From Morinoia aosen (taxonomy: Eukaryota > Arthropoda > Malacostraca > Amphipoda > Talitridae): a stretch of DNA of 64,000 nt. The position numbers were made by a program, and so were the translations under genes. The DNA lies in assembly GCA_030386875.1 (NCBI GenBank), contig CM059566.1, positions 44,180,068 through 44,244,067 of the forward strand, given 5' to 3'. The notes under the pieces are model-generated. The model did no database searches. It saw nothing but the letters and a program-made list of their open reading frames with translations, and had not been told where the DNA came from. Below, in pieces: positions 21,986 to 33,601 of the stretch; position 1 is the first letter of the stretch; each line of letters begins with the position of its first letter.

Positions 21986-23205
21986 GTTCTTCAATGCGTT
22001 ACTTCGCAGTTCTCCCCGTCTCTCCTATGTATGATGCTGCACATTGGTTGCAGTCAATTTAGTATACAACATTTTTTCTCTCTTCCTTGGACCTTTTATC
22101 TTTCAATTTACAAAGTTGATTTTTCAGACTATGAGTGGATTTACTACAAAGCACAATATCCAATGGTTTGAGAATTTTTGCCACTCTTTCTGTGACTCCG
22201 TTAATATAAGGTACTGAAACAAATTTTCTACCATCGCTTGACGCTGCTGGAGGCATGGCTGGTTTTGTGACTAAAGTTGCTGATTTTTATATAATTTTAG
22301 AGGGGTATCCGTTATTTCGTAGTTTCGTTAACAAATTCAATTCTTGGGGATTTTATCAGTTACTTCTGTGCAAATCGAGAACGCTCTTCTTTATAAGGTT
22401 TTGACGGTGCTCAATTTATATTACAAGGGGTTATAACTTTCGAAGTCCAGGTAACGGTCATTTGTCGTAGGTTCACGGTAAACTGTGCATTTCAGTTATC
22501 CACTTGGTTGACGGTGAATTAAAACGTCTAGGAATGGGATTTAGTTGTCCTTTTCTACTTCTGCTGTAAATTATATGCATTAATCAAAGGAGTTTATATG
22601 GTTTAGGAAGGTTTCAATTGACGTCGTTGGTAGTGCTGTTAAACAATCATCCACAAAACGTTTCCAAAAGATGGGCTAGACGGGAGGGGCTTCAAAGAGC
22701 TTCCTTTCCAGAAGCTACATCGTAAGCTCTGCTACGACAACGGACACCGGAGATCCCATAGGTACACCTTTGATTTGTCTGTAGAGGGATCCATTATATT
22801 GAAAAATACTGGCTTCCAAACAGCATTTGACCAGATTTAAAATTTCAGTAGGGTTAAGACATGTTCTCTCAACAAGGGTGTCATCTTCACTGATTAAGGT
22901 TCGTACGCTTTCGATAGCTAAGTTTAAAGGAATGCTTGTAAATAAATTTTTAACGTCGAACGAGACAAGTGAATAATCAGCAGGGATGGTCAGAGATGAG
23001 ACCATATTTACTACTTCTGGGGTGTGCTTTATTTTTTCCTCTGCTCTGTTCGAAGTAAGGGTGAGGAGCTTAGAAAGGAATTAGGCTGTACGGTATGTCG
23101 GTGTATCAATGAATGATACAATTGGTCTGATTGGGAAACCTATTTTATGAATTTTTATTGTTGCGTAAAATAGAGGGACCCAGGCGTCAACTATTCACCT
23201 TGATA
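21986..23205 (-). pseudogene. PLE reverse transcriptase with start of GIY-YIG domain
   Basis: On the minus strand, from 23205: LFYATIKIHKIGFPIRPIVS, then YSLVSFDVKNLFTSIPL, FQYNGSLYRQIKGVPMGSPV, FWKRFVDDCL (FVDD at 22657-22646), IPFLDVLIHR, YREPT.NDRYLDF, KFVSVPYINGVTERVAKILK and NVVY.IDCNQCAASYIGETGR. These are the RT motifs, including the catalytic FVDD, the linker, and the GIY-YIG start of a Penelope-like element. In-frame stops occur throughout, for example after the VAELTM segment, after FLNHINSFD and within GIY-YIG, and a frame change occurs near 22340. The longest uninterrupted piece is 22715-23005. The element is plainly dead. Confidence 0.88.
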
Positions 23206-23276
23206 ATAATAATGGTGTAAAGAAGCCCTACTTCGTGTAATTCATATGCTAAAGTGATAAAATAAGGACCCTAACC

Positions 23277-23505
23277 CATGGTAGAGGAAATAAGGTAGAC
23301 TTAAGCCAGTCTTTTTTTCGTTGACTATGTGGTTTTGTAGCACTGCTACCCGGGTTTACATCTGGCTCCACTATTGGCCTAACGTCACAGATTTTTGGTG
23401 ACGTCATAAAGTTTGTTTGAAATAAAGCCTTCCTATTGGCTAGCCGAACAAAAGGAGGTGTATTTTCTCCCATATAAATGATAATACCTTGTTTCCTCTA
23501 CCGTG
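23277..23505 (-). mobile_element. hAT-type MITE, copy B, with exact 8-bp target duplication
   Basis: This is an inverted copy of the family, with ends CATGGTAGAGGAAATAAGGT and ACCTTGTTTCCTCTACCGTG. It is flanked by exact copies of CCCTAACC at 23269-23276 and 23506-23513. An 8-bp duplication with CA..TG-type ends fits hAT transposition. It is shorter than the other copies by an internal deletion. Confidence 0.93.
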
Positions 23506-25283
23506 CCCTAACCTCCTGATATTGCATGGACAATAGACAAGGGCGTGTATAATATTTTCATAGTTTGAATATTCACCACAAAAAGGTGCGAGGTAATGAG
23601 GGACTCGAACAAACACGAAAAGGTAATCTACCTTATCTGTAGAATAGCTCACGTTTTTCTTCGGGTTTTCTTAATTAAAACATTTTTATCAATATTTACT
23701 GTTTAAGATAAAACTTCAAACTAAAATGAATTTTTCTAATTATAATCCGATAAAAAGCCGGAACATCACAATTAAGTTTCCTCTTGAACAATGAAGAGAA
23801 ACTCAGTCCGGCAGTCTCAGCGACCGCCACAGCGACGTCGCGCACTGGACCATCATCCGACAGTCGTGACTGGCTTCACGCATTTCTGTTTGAGTCATAC
23901 CCTTCGATTCGTTCTTGGGTGTACTGTATGTCCTGCCTTCGGTCACCGATGTCCCTCATCTCTCCTGCTCGCCGAGATCCCTCTGACGATGTCACGATAG
24001 CCTAATCTCTAATGGCTTCCTCCCAGCGCTTCACTTCTGCTTCGCCACTGGAATTCGTTCGGCTGCTCAGCTCATGTGAGTCATCGTGATGACCAGCGCC
24101 ACAATTGTACGTTAGTGGCGTCCGTTGCAGCCGGCCTCACTTACTTCAAAAGTGATGGGAGAATTTTCACATGTTAGCTGGAGTGGGTTAAACTGAAGTT
24201 CAATATTCAACTCAAATTAAAGTAAATTTTACAGATCAATTTGGAAATAAAGAACCTCGAATAGATCGTCCCGTCATTCCATTTTCATTGAAGATTTATG
24301 AAAATTAAGTTTGTGACTGCTGGTCGGTCAGCAGCACCATGAAAATACCCCTCAATGGCCACCGCTGAGTCACGTTGCAGTCAAAGAGTTGAATGACGTA
24401 ACGTGGCCTCAAATCGACTCAATTAGCATTTCAGACTGGTGGTACTCCAGTTAATTAACTTGAGCATTTAATTTGACTATTATTAACTTGGTCTTTGACA
24501 GCTATTCCTTTAAATAACGCGAGCTTTGATCAGTTCGGCTTAACTCTCGACGTGAGAATTATAATTATGTTCAGTGAGGATAGATCTTATCTTCGCCAAT
24601 AATTATAATTTAAGCTGTCCCATGTCACGATTTTTAAATTTAAGTACGTGTCCCAACAACATTTTACGGCCCGGGTTTTGTTACAATTGCTCTGAATTGG
24701 CTTATTTAACTTAAAAATCGGTGAGAATCTTTAATACCTTAACAGTGTCGAGTTATTAATTTTTTTCTTTCTCCCGTGACATGGCGCTGGAGAGGCGCTA
24801 TGGGCGTCGCTGTTCGTTCTCCTTTCTCCCACTCGCGGGATTTGACATTCATCCTAAAAATTAACTAGGATTCATTTGATTTTGGTATGCCCTGCTATGG
24901 TGTCACGGCTTGTGTTTGTCACGGTCGTATCAAAAATAGATCTAAGAAATGAATTTTTAAACACATTTATTTAGCAGAAAAAGTATCTCGACACGTCTAA
25001 AATTTTCAACAGCGCGATGAGGCCAGTTCTATGAGGAATCAACGATCGATTGGAGCTAAATTAATTTCGTTCCTCGATTCACCACAAATGGCGCGAAATC
25101 TCCGACCACGACTAACGTCACAATTCCAATGAGCAGGCCTAGAGTTCTGCGAGGTATTGATTGAGCTTTCGGTAGAGAATGCCCGCGTATTATCTTTATT
25201 ACGAAATAGATTCAGAATATCGGCAATTTCGTGTAATACGAACATGCATCCACGGTTGGGAGGGAGTGCATGGAGTTTTCTTC
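23506..25283. other. Unassigned stretch
   Basis: No gene or element is recognised. Two overlapping plus-strand open frames near 23784-24005 are 69-73 codons without known motif. Confidence 0.4.
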
Positions 25284-25756
25284 GCTCTCTCAAGCCGTGG
25301 ATGTACGAACGTTACCTTTAACAAAAGACAGGTTATGGAGACCGACGTCCCAGTATCATATGTACCGCAGTGTGAGTCTCCGACATGGTAGAAGAAACAA
25401 GGTATAATACATATAGGGTCATTTCAATGGGGGTACACCTCCTCTTGCTCGGCTAGCCAATTACAAGGCTTCAGTTTAAGCCCAGTGGATGACGTCACCA
25501 TTGCGACATGTCGTTAGGCCAGTAGCAGTGCCAGATCAGGGGCTAGCAATTTTGCCTGATGCAATGTGATGTCTGCTATTGGTTCGTTGCCATGACGTCA
25601 GCATTGCCACGCGGTCGACAAAAAAAGACTGGTTTGATTCTAGCTTGTTTCTTCTACCGTAGTCTGCGCCCTCTCAAGCCATGGCAGTCCGTGCGTTATC
25701 TTTAGACTGATGTCTTAGCATCATACCTATCGCACTGTAGCTCCACGATCAAAGGC
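25284..25756. repeat. Diverged duplication of about 90-100 bp flanking a MITE
   Basis: CTCTCTCAAGCCGTGGATGT onward (25284-25383) resembles CCCTCTCAAGCCATGGCAGT onward (25668-25756). Both share an ACGTTAT/ACGTTACCTTTA-like block and a TATCATA..CCGCA/ATCGCACTGT block. A hAT-type MITE sits between the two copies. Confidence 0.6.
25384..25661 (+). mobile_element. hAT-type MITE, copy C
   Basis: The ends are CATGGTAGAAGAAACAAGGT and CTTGTTTCTTCTACCGTA. The flanking octamers are GTCTCCGA on the left and GTCTGCGC on the right, 6 of 8 matching, consistent with an aged 8-bp target duplication. The interior has the family's GCTAGCCAAT and GCCAGAT blocks. Confidence 0.85.
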
Positions 25757-26481
25757 AGTCATTTGACGGTAAAATAAACGGGTCACCCAGGGAGAATTGG
25801 CCTCAAAGCCCGCTGCATTGAGCTAGGATGAGAGGTTTGCACGTCTGGGCCCAGGCAGAATGAGTGTTGGGAACTGCTTACGGCACCAAAAAGAAAAGGA
25901 AATTGCATTACTAGGTCACGCGATCGTCATACTGTACTGTTGCCAGAAGCGGGCCGTCACCGGTTACCCAGACGTGAAAGAAGTTTTAAAGCTAATCCAG
26001 TAATGATTGACGCTGGAGTTAAATGCTGCGAGAGTTAAAATGAAAAACACTACCTACAACAAATTTATACCTTCGTTTTATTCACTTTAAATTCTAACTT
26101 CGAAGGCTATATTTTTCCTGAAAAGAATACTGCTCTTATATCTTACAGATCACGGTGGTAGTTGTACTAATAGCTAAATTTCACGATTCACATTGTTACT
26201 CAAGTGCTATGCATGAAATAGCACTAGTCTCATTTTGTACTGTTCAAATCTTGGCACTTTCATAGGTGTCTTTTTATGTCAGGCAATAATATGTAACGAA
26301 GAAAACTAAGCAAAAAATAAAAAACGAATATCTTCGACGCAAACGTATAGAACAAATATTTTCACTCACAGACAAAATTCACAGCTCTGTGAGTCAACTC
26401 TACGCTTATAAATGACCAGCTTTCAAGAGCAAAGTGCTCCATTCTGCACGTTGAAATAGTGTGAGTATTCTATCCATTTCA
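25757..26481. other. Unassigned stretch
   Basis: Nothing recognised. Confidence 0.35.
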
Positions 26482-27318
26482 GGGAAGAGTACCTCTTTAA
26501 AAATTTTTTTTTATTATTGAACGTAGAGCAATGAAATTTGGTATACTGACAGAAAATGCAATTAGAAATCATTTGTCATAGATGAAAAAATGCGATTTTC
26601 CTCATAGAAAACGAAATATTCATAGAAAACGAGACTTTGGGGGGGTTTTTCAAAATGTATCTCCTCCTACAGTTTTTGAGCTACAGTGATGATTTTGGTG
26701 TCATTGGATGCGAAAATATTTCCAAATTCTAAAACTTAACTGTTCATTTTCCACACTATTAGTTTGAATGGGAAAAACACAAAAAATTCCAAGGAATGTC
26801 TTTTTTCGACAAATTTCGTACTTTATGACGTTACGGCTTTTGATCACAAATGAATTTTGCATTGCATAGTTAATTTTTGGAAAGCCCTTGTCATTCCGCA
26901 TCCAATGATATCAAAATCATCATTGTAGCTCAAGAACTGTAGGAGGAGATACATTTTGAAGCCCCACATTCCGATCCTCCAAAAAAAGGTAAACAAAGAA
27001 ATATGAATAATCTTAATTATAATTTTTTAAATTTTTTTCTGTCAGGTTAGAGATTTGAAATCATTACAGAGTAATAAAGAGATGTAGAAGATGACATAAC
27101 AATGTCAAGCCGCGTAGAAAGTGCCAAGGGGGAGGTGTAGCATGATAAAATATCACTTCCCCCTCCCCTCCCCCTCATACTTTAAACCCCCGTAGCGGGC
27201 GAACCAATGAACGTACGAACTTCATTTTTTCACAGGATGTACCTGACATCTAACCACTTCCTATAGCAGTTAAAATCAATATCTCAGGAAAATTCCACAT
27301 TTTGGGGGTACTCTTCCC
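26482..27318. mobile_element. Non-autonomous DNA element with internal palindrome
   Basis: The ends are GGGAAGAGTACC and, inverted, GGTACTCTTCCC (12-bp perfect inverted repeats). TTCA lies on both sides (26478-26481 and 27319-27322), a possible 4-bp target duplication. Inside, 26650-26712 and 26897-26959 are inverted copies with about 59 of 63 matches, and looser pairing extends outward and inward. No transposase frame is recognised. The superfamily is uncertain; the ends could also be a chance match given the short repeat. Confidence 0.6.
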
Positions 27319-27800
27319 TTCAGAACACAGCAATAAGCAACTGCCTCTTTATTTCCGATTACAAAAGAATTGTTCATAATTTTGAAATTTTCTATTTTGT
27401 TATTTAAAAGTTGCATCTAATTTGTTTACTCCAAAATTTAGACCCCATTACTGGTGTTGGATTAAAATGAGAAGTGCTCGGAAGTAAGCGCTGTACTTAT
27501 GCGGCTCACGAACCATTAGAATGACTTCACCACCGAAGACTACGTAGAGCGGGCTCGTATGGTGAGATATATAAGAAAGTGCCCATTACAAACTGTCAAC
27601 TCTTAATTACTTCTCATCTTTGCTACCAAGAACTGTATCTTTTAAACAGAAGGGTTGCAATTTCTATTGCAATAATGTTCATCGGCACAAAGCTCGATTA
27701 GCCAATTATTCTTATGACGACTTCGGTAGGGAAATATTGCTTCATCTTTCATTCGCTCCAGATCTTGTTCCATCAGATTAAAAGAAAATAGATCAGACTA
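27319..27800. other. Unassigned stretch
   Basis: Nothing recognised. Confidence 0.35.
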
Positions 27801-28148
27801 TTAGTTAGTTTAAGCCTCCCTCTCTGCAACAAATGCGATCCAAAAAGAGGAAGAAGGAAGGCATCATTCAGTACGAAGTTGAAGTGAACGCCGAATCTAT
27901 GCAGAAAGGGCATAGAAATGATAAGTTGAGAAAGAAGTTTTTGAAACATGATCAAAGTTGAAGAAGGAAGTAGTTGGTGCTAAAAAACAGGACAGCAGTG
28001 AACCGGAAAAAAGATGGTCCTTAACGTAATAAAAAACATTTTAGTTCAACGAAGAGAAGGTCTACCTGGCTCTCAGCTCGGGCACTCACATTTTCCCCCT
28101 AGGAGCGATAATTCCCATAGATACAATAGTTGTATCCCCCTGAGGAGC
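27801..28148 (+). mobile_element. Dispersed repeat R, copy 2
   Basis: A well preserved copy: TTAGTTTAAGCCTCCCT at the start, GCATCATTCAGTA, CTATGCAGAAAGGGCATAGA, AACAGGACAGCAGTGAACCG, CTCTCAGCTCGGG, and the terminal hairpin GATACAATAGTTGTATC (28120-28136) followed by CCCCCTGAGGAG. Confidence 0.85.
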
Positions 28149-28463
28149 CATCTGACTAACAATTTCTCAGAAGAGTAAAGAAACAGATTCAGAGAAAGCA
28201 AATTTTTTCGTCGTGATTTCGCAATTCAATAAGAGTGACAGTATGATGGAGTTCACTAGCTGTCTCATTTGGGACACTTAACCTACGAAAAAAGTACTTC
28301 CTTTGTGTATGAGAATTACGTGCCATACACAGGCAGTTTCCACATTGATAAGGAACTTTGTCAGTGTTATTCACTAATTTTTGCATGAGAGCCACTTCGC
28401 TTAAACACATTGATTGAGAGAGCCGCAGCTACTGGAAGTTAGCGTTTATTATATGAACTACAT
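28149..28463. other. Unassigned stretch
   Basis: A 73-codon minus-strand open frame (28189-28410) has no family I recognise. Confidence 0.35.
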
Positions 28464-28658
28464 AGTCCACCCCCCTTCATTTGAAATGAAAAAGAAGGCG
28501 AAATGAAAGAAAGGCTATAAAACAATAAAATTTAATCTCTCGAAAGTTGATGAGGTCGAGTGCACACTGCCCGTATCACAGATACACTCATCACACTCTT
28601 TCGGGAGGCTTCGGACAGAAAGACAGACGGACGGACGCGGCTCTTATTATAGTATAGA
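28464..28658 (-). mobile_element. Helitron-like terminal repeat, copy 2
   Basis: On the minus strand it starts TCTATACTATAATAAGAGCC at 28658, with CCGTCCGTCTGTCTTTCTGTC, GTATCTGTGATAC, CCTCATCAACT.TCGAGAGATT and finally GGGGGGTGGACTATG. It is in opposite orientation to copy 1 at 20186. The 3' terminus is not certain, since CTAG of copy 1 reads CTAT here. Confidence 0.5.
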
Positions 28659-29399
28659 TTACATCCTGATTAATTTAGTTATATATTTTTTGAGAGCCGC
28701 GCAATGAATGCCACTGAGTTATGTTTTCACAGGTACAGTAACTGCAATCAGAGGGCGTTCCCAGTATCTCAGTTTCGTCATCTACAGTGGCGGACATATT
28801 ATGAAGAACAGCAACAAAAACGCTTCATTATTTATTTCTCAAAGATTCTGGAATGAATTAGGGGGTAACTCTCAATAAACGCAGTTCATTTCAATATCGA
28901 TATATCAAATATAAATCTTCTCTCTTAACAACAATTTTGATACAATATCTGAATTCGGAAACTATATTGCTTAAATATCCTGTGGACGGAAGAGAAGGAA
29001 CAATTAAAAATTACTTTACTTAAACTGGATAAATATTTTTTTAAAGCGGTAAATACGCTTTTTCGGATTTATAAGCGCTGCTCATAAATTGTAGGAACTT
29101 GGAACCATTATCAAGTGATATGGCAACGTCACCACATACGACTCTTCCTCTCGCGAAAAAGTGAATAGTTTTTACAAATTACAATAAATAAGTCAATTAA
29201 ACAAATCGCTAGAATTGCATGTGGGTCAGAAAGTGTTGTTCATCGAGCGACGAGTAAGGGTATAAAACATATGAAGCGCTAGATGCGGAACCGAAGACGG
29301 GAATTTCTCTAAAAAACTCTGTACGAGATAATTCTACGATTGTTTTAAAGGCTAAAACTTAAAACTTCTTCAGTTTTTGCTCAAGTTCAGTGAAGAGAC
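28659..29399. other. Unassigned stretch upstream of a Tc1 relic
   Basis: No element is recognised. It may include the N-terminal DNA-binding part and the left terminal repeat of the Tc1-like relic, but I could not align them. Confidence 0.35.
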
Positions 29400-30085
29400 C
29401 GGAATATTATTGAAAGGAAAAGCGTTTATCTGAGGCTGCTCAACACAGGATTGATTGCACGCCCGGGTGCCAGCAGGCAAGTCTCTTATTTTAAACTAGG
29501 CCTGCCTCAATATTGCGTCCAAGTATCTTCTTTGGACCGATGCACATTCGAATAGCATCCAATTCGGAAGCTAACCGAAATTCAACGTGTTCGGCTCTGA
29601 TTGTAAAATGTACAATCTCTAAGATGCGTTAAAAGGACGTCAAGTTTGGACGGTGGAGTGCGATGGTGAGGTCATTGATCCTTCACCAGGAGTGGGCCCT
29701 ATCATACGGAGACAAGAAATGATAATGTAAAAGTTTATAAAGAGCTCTTTCAGCAAAAAGCTATGCCGAACTCACACCTTATTCCTCGTCCATTTTCATG
29801 CAAGTTACTGCACCTCGTCTTAAGACTAGGAAAGTTACAATGCATCTTGAAGTCAAAGGGATAACACTGATTGGACTGGCCAGATCAGAATCCTGACCTG
29901 TACCCCGTCAAAAATATATGGAATGTATCATTGGAGGGCTCAAAGAAAAAATCTTCATGATCATTATCATTTGTGAGATTTACTGAAGGAAGATGGCAAG
30001 AGATAACAGCCGGGTTGTGCACGACGCTGATAATATTATTTGGTCGACGATGCAGAAAAGAGATGGAAAATAAAAGCATGTTTAC
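29400..30085 (+). pseudogene. Tc1-like transposase relic
   Basis: The plus strand, read across several frame changes and stops, gives LRLLNTGLIARPGASRQV, later FGSDCKMYNL and VWTVECDGEVIDPSPGVGPI. It ends with DWPDQNPDLYPVKNIWNVSL and LFGRRCRKEMENKSM. These parallel Tc1 signatures (TVKHGGGSVMVWG ... GVGPI; DWPAQSPDLNPIENLW; SMPRRC..VI..KG) in the right order and spacing. The transposase would cut and paste the element at TA sites. The frame is destroyed by stops and indels, and key residues cannot all be identified. Flanking terminal repeats were not found. Confidence 0.72.
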
Positions 30086-30941
30086 TTAATATTAAGAAAA
30101 TTCTCAAAATTTTATAGGACATCGATATTATCATTCGGTTCCTCAACTTTTAGTCATGGGGTAATTCACAATTTTTGTCCGAATTGAAATATTACATCAA
30201 AATTATTGTAAGTCGTGAAACTAAGTATCTCTTCAAAATTCTTGAGCTTATCTACATTTCCTGGAAGTTTCCTTTCAAGCCATTCCTTAATGTTTGAGTA
30301 ACAAATTATAAACTATTTTAGGGATAGAAAGGGAAACCAACGTAACTAAGGATATAATGATAAAAAACAAACGTTTCAAATTGAAAAAAATTGAAACAAA
30401 CTATTAAATGCTGTTTGGAAAATGGCTGCTAGTGTGAGTTAGATTCCTCAAAACGCACTCCCTCAGCACCCAGGACGTTGAAAGTCACAGTATGTCTCAA
30501 CAGCGGCATTCTAAGTATCCTGAGGTCCTATTCTAAGTATCCTGAGTATTCTAAGTATTACTCGGGACACATCTGTATTTGAAAGGAACTGCAACGTCAC
30601 CACGAGAGCTGACGCAAATTTAACAGAAATTTCTCGATAGACTCAGAATCTCTAAACGTGAAGAAGTATCTACCAAGTAAGGAGCTCACAAGTCCTGTGG
30701 ACCTACGCATCACGAGATCAAGGGTCAGATTAACAGACAAGATCTTAACACTTTGACCGCAACGTACGGGTGGTGGCTACGGAGGGGATTTTCATAATGC
30801 TGCTGACAAACTCAGTTTTTATAACAACTTAATTATAGCTAAATGATGGCATGATCCAGTCAACGTTAGTACTTCCAAATGGCTTACTGCAATTGATTCT
30901 AAATTTGATTTGAATATTGAACTTCAATTTAACCAATTACA
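30086..30941. other. Unassigned stretch
   Basis: Only a short local repeat is seen: TTCTAAGTATCCTGAG occurs twice at about 30509-30550, followed by a third TTCTAAGTAT. Confidence 0.35.
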
Positions 30942-31180
30942 GTCAACGAAGCATTAATCTACAAGACAATGCAACATGCAACGTACTACAGCACATAACG
31001 TAGCCAAATTTACTACAAAGATCCTACGCTGGCAACTGTCTCGTCGCGACAACGTAATTCTTCGATCAACGTATTAATCTACATTACAATACTACGTGCT
31101 ACAGCACATAGCGTTGCCAAATTGAATTGAAAGATCCTACGCTGGCATCTGTCTCGTCCCGACAGCGTAATTCTTCGATA
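30942..31180 (+). repeat. Tandem duplication of about 120 bp
   Basis: Two adjacent copies begin TCAACG..GCATTAATCTACA and TCAACGTATTAATCTACA (30943 and 31065). They share CTACAGCACATA.CGT, AAAGATCCTACGCTGGCA, CTGTCTCGTC.CGACA and CGTAATTCTTCGAT. Similarity is roughly 80 percent by eye. Confidence 0.85.
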
Positions 31181-32507
31181 ATCCAGCGCCAGCACCTCAC
31201 GCCCTCGCCCACCTGCCCGCTCGACTGCGCCAGCAGACCGCAGCCGAAGCGGAGTAACTTCAGCTTTTCCGAACCCAAACTTTCCTGAGTTAACTCGGGG
31301 CAAAACTTTGTGGAAACACGTGTAAAGTTTAGCAGCAGCCCGTTAGTTCTCTGTTTGACTATCAGGTTTTCAAGCAATGACTGGACAGAAGGAACGGCAG
31401 CTGCGTAAAACAGTTGGGTTAGTCAATGTAAACAGCGAGTTTCTGACTTTGCTGAACACCTAAAGCGTGTTTGTTCCTCCATAAATATGGGAATAAGAAC
31501 ACTCAGTAACGCCCTAACATTAATTCAGTACGAGTATTCACTATGTATAAAATGTGGTAACTCATTGATTCGACTTTATCTTCCTTAAAAACGAGTGTAA
31601 AAGAAATGCATCGTGTCATGATCTACATACCTTCGCTTGAATTCAAAATTAATTCATTTCATCGAATAGATTTACCATCCGGGCTACCTTCAACAGACCC
31701 CCGACATGCGAGCAAGCTACTTTCACTGTTTCAGCCCTCAGTAATGCTCTGATACGGGCCCCCTGCTGTGTGTTGCAAGTTGTAACCTGCAACTACATGT
31801 TACTCTTAGGGAAGAACAACGTCACAAGTCGAAATTTTTGATTTTTCAGAAGAAGGGATTTTAACTTTACAAACTGCTTTACGGAATTAGTTTTGATCGA
31901 AAAAAGGAACCGTTCCTCTCTGTCAATTGTGAAAGTACGGTTATGACAGTTTTACCAAAGTACGTTGAACGAAATGGCAAATTTAGCAGTTTGGATAAGT
32001 CAATTTTCCAAAGTTTCAAGTTATGACGTTGTTCTTCCCAATGAGCAATAAGTACAAGCTCTGTCGTCTTCACTGCCATCCCCATCACATGTGTCTCTAA
32101 TGACCAATGATTGACGATCCCATGATGGTAATTAATGATAATCCATCATCTTAACTGAGACTACACAGATATTCGTTATGAATGACCAAGATAAATGCAA
32201 TTATTTCAGTCAATAATGATTTACAATAATTGTTATCAGTGTATTGCTATCATTAATGTAAAATAGTTACGAGCACTGTACTTAATGAATGATTATCCTG
32301 ATTATTGACGGCTTCGTAAAATTATCTCCCATGAATTAGAAGCATCCCCTTCCGGGGAAAATGAAGTCTTCCGGCGTTGGGAAACCAATTCAATTTCGCA
32401 AACATAGCGATGATATTAATCTAATCAGCCCTCCCGTGGTGGTATGAAATTAGTTGTTAGTGATGACTGGCTTCTTGTAGCACTCTCCTACACAATATAC
32501 ACATACA
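31181..32507. other. Unassigned stretch
   Basis: A locally GC-rich part (31180-31270) contains overlapping minus-strand open frames of 74-92 codons without known motif. Nothing else is recognised. Confidence 0.4.
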
Positions 32508-32753
32508 GACACTCCACATACACACATACTCCACATACACACACACACTCCACATACACACACACACTCCACATACACACATACTCCACATACACACATA
32601 CTCCACATACACACATACTCCACATACACACATACTCCACATACACACATACTCCACATACACACACACACTCCACATACACACACACACACACACTCCA
32701 CATACACACACACACTCCACATACACACATACTCCACATACACACACACACTC

Positions 32754-32786
<33 letters not shown>

Positions 32787-32805
32787 TCCACATAAACACA
32801 CTCAC
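32508..32805. repeat. CA-rich minisatellite
   Basis: Units of ACTCCACATACACACAT or ACTCCACATACACACACAC are repeated about sixteen times, with pure (CA)n runs near 32760-32785. Long open frames in five of the six frames are low-complexity artefacts. Confidence 0.95.
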
Positions 32806-33601
32806 ACTCACTTGCTATTCAACTTTCATTGCGTGCGGTTTAAGAAGTGATTGAAGCTATATTTTGGAGTTCCGTGTTTAGTGATTTTTGTTAACATTTT
32901 CTGCATTTTAGTAGAAAAAACGCGCATGCAACAAATGATCTTCCCCCATCGACTGAGAGTAACTGTTCAAGGTGAAGGAGGGTTCAGTTCTACTCTCCAT
33001 GACGCCAATCGTTCGAAAATTTTCAAGGACGCCAAACAATTTGAAGTCGGAAGGGCTAAACTTACCTTTTACCTTTCACACGCTTCAAATTGGACATCTG
33101 AGACTACCGCGTCATATTGTTCCCTACTGAAATGTTTCGAATGGTTTCTCAGGTTCAGCTGATGTAGCAGGAAGCTTATTATTCCGTGCGAGGATTTATC
33201 AAAACGAAATACGCTTTTGATAAGTTCTCACTTCATTCTTCAATCACGGTTTGTTGAAACTCAAGCACTACGCATAGACAAGTTTTCACACGCTGATAAC
33301 TGGAGCTTAGTTCCGAATATTTCACTTATCAGGAACAACGTTTGCTTATTCAAAGGAAGCTTTGAGAGCTACGTACTTGGGAATCTCACATTCAAACACT
33401 GCGTGTGAAGAAAGCATAAATATCGTGCAATTTCTTTGTATGAATTCAAAGCAACGACTCACAAAATGAAATTTTGCATCAAGCCGAAGCAACAACTCGC
33501 GAATTGAAGCTGCTCACTCTCACGCTGACGAGTGCTTCATTCAAGTCAATCCAAAAAGCTCGACGTAGTGTTACATTCGAAGAGTTTGAAAAATTATATT
33601 G
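32806..33601. other. Unassigned stretch
   Basis: A 103-codon plus-strand open frame (32851-33162) has a hydrophobic start but no family motif; I do not call it a gene. Confidence 0.35.

Larger units (their letters stand above)
20890..23205 (-). mobile_element. Penelope-like element, near-complete coding region, split by a LINE
   Basis: Minus-strand PLE remnant. Reading from 23205 downward: an N-terminal reverse-transcriptase part, the RT core, a linker, the first half of GIY-YIG, then a foreign LINE (21264-21985), then the rest of GIY-YIG and the C-terminus ending at 21064. A terminal region with a hammerhead-like core follows, to about 20890. Many in-frame stops and at least one frameshift make it inactive. 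A hAT-type MITE sits about 70 bp upstream of its recognisable start. Confidence 0.85.

Noticed and set aside
32444-32854. Open frames rich in Thr-His or Val-Cys across both strands
   Set aside because: Low-complexity translation of a CA-rich minisatellite.
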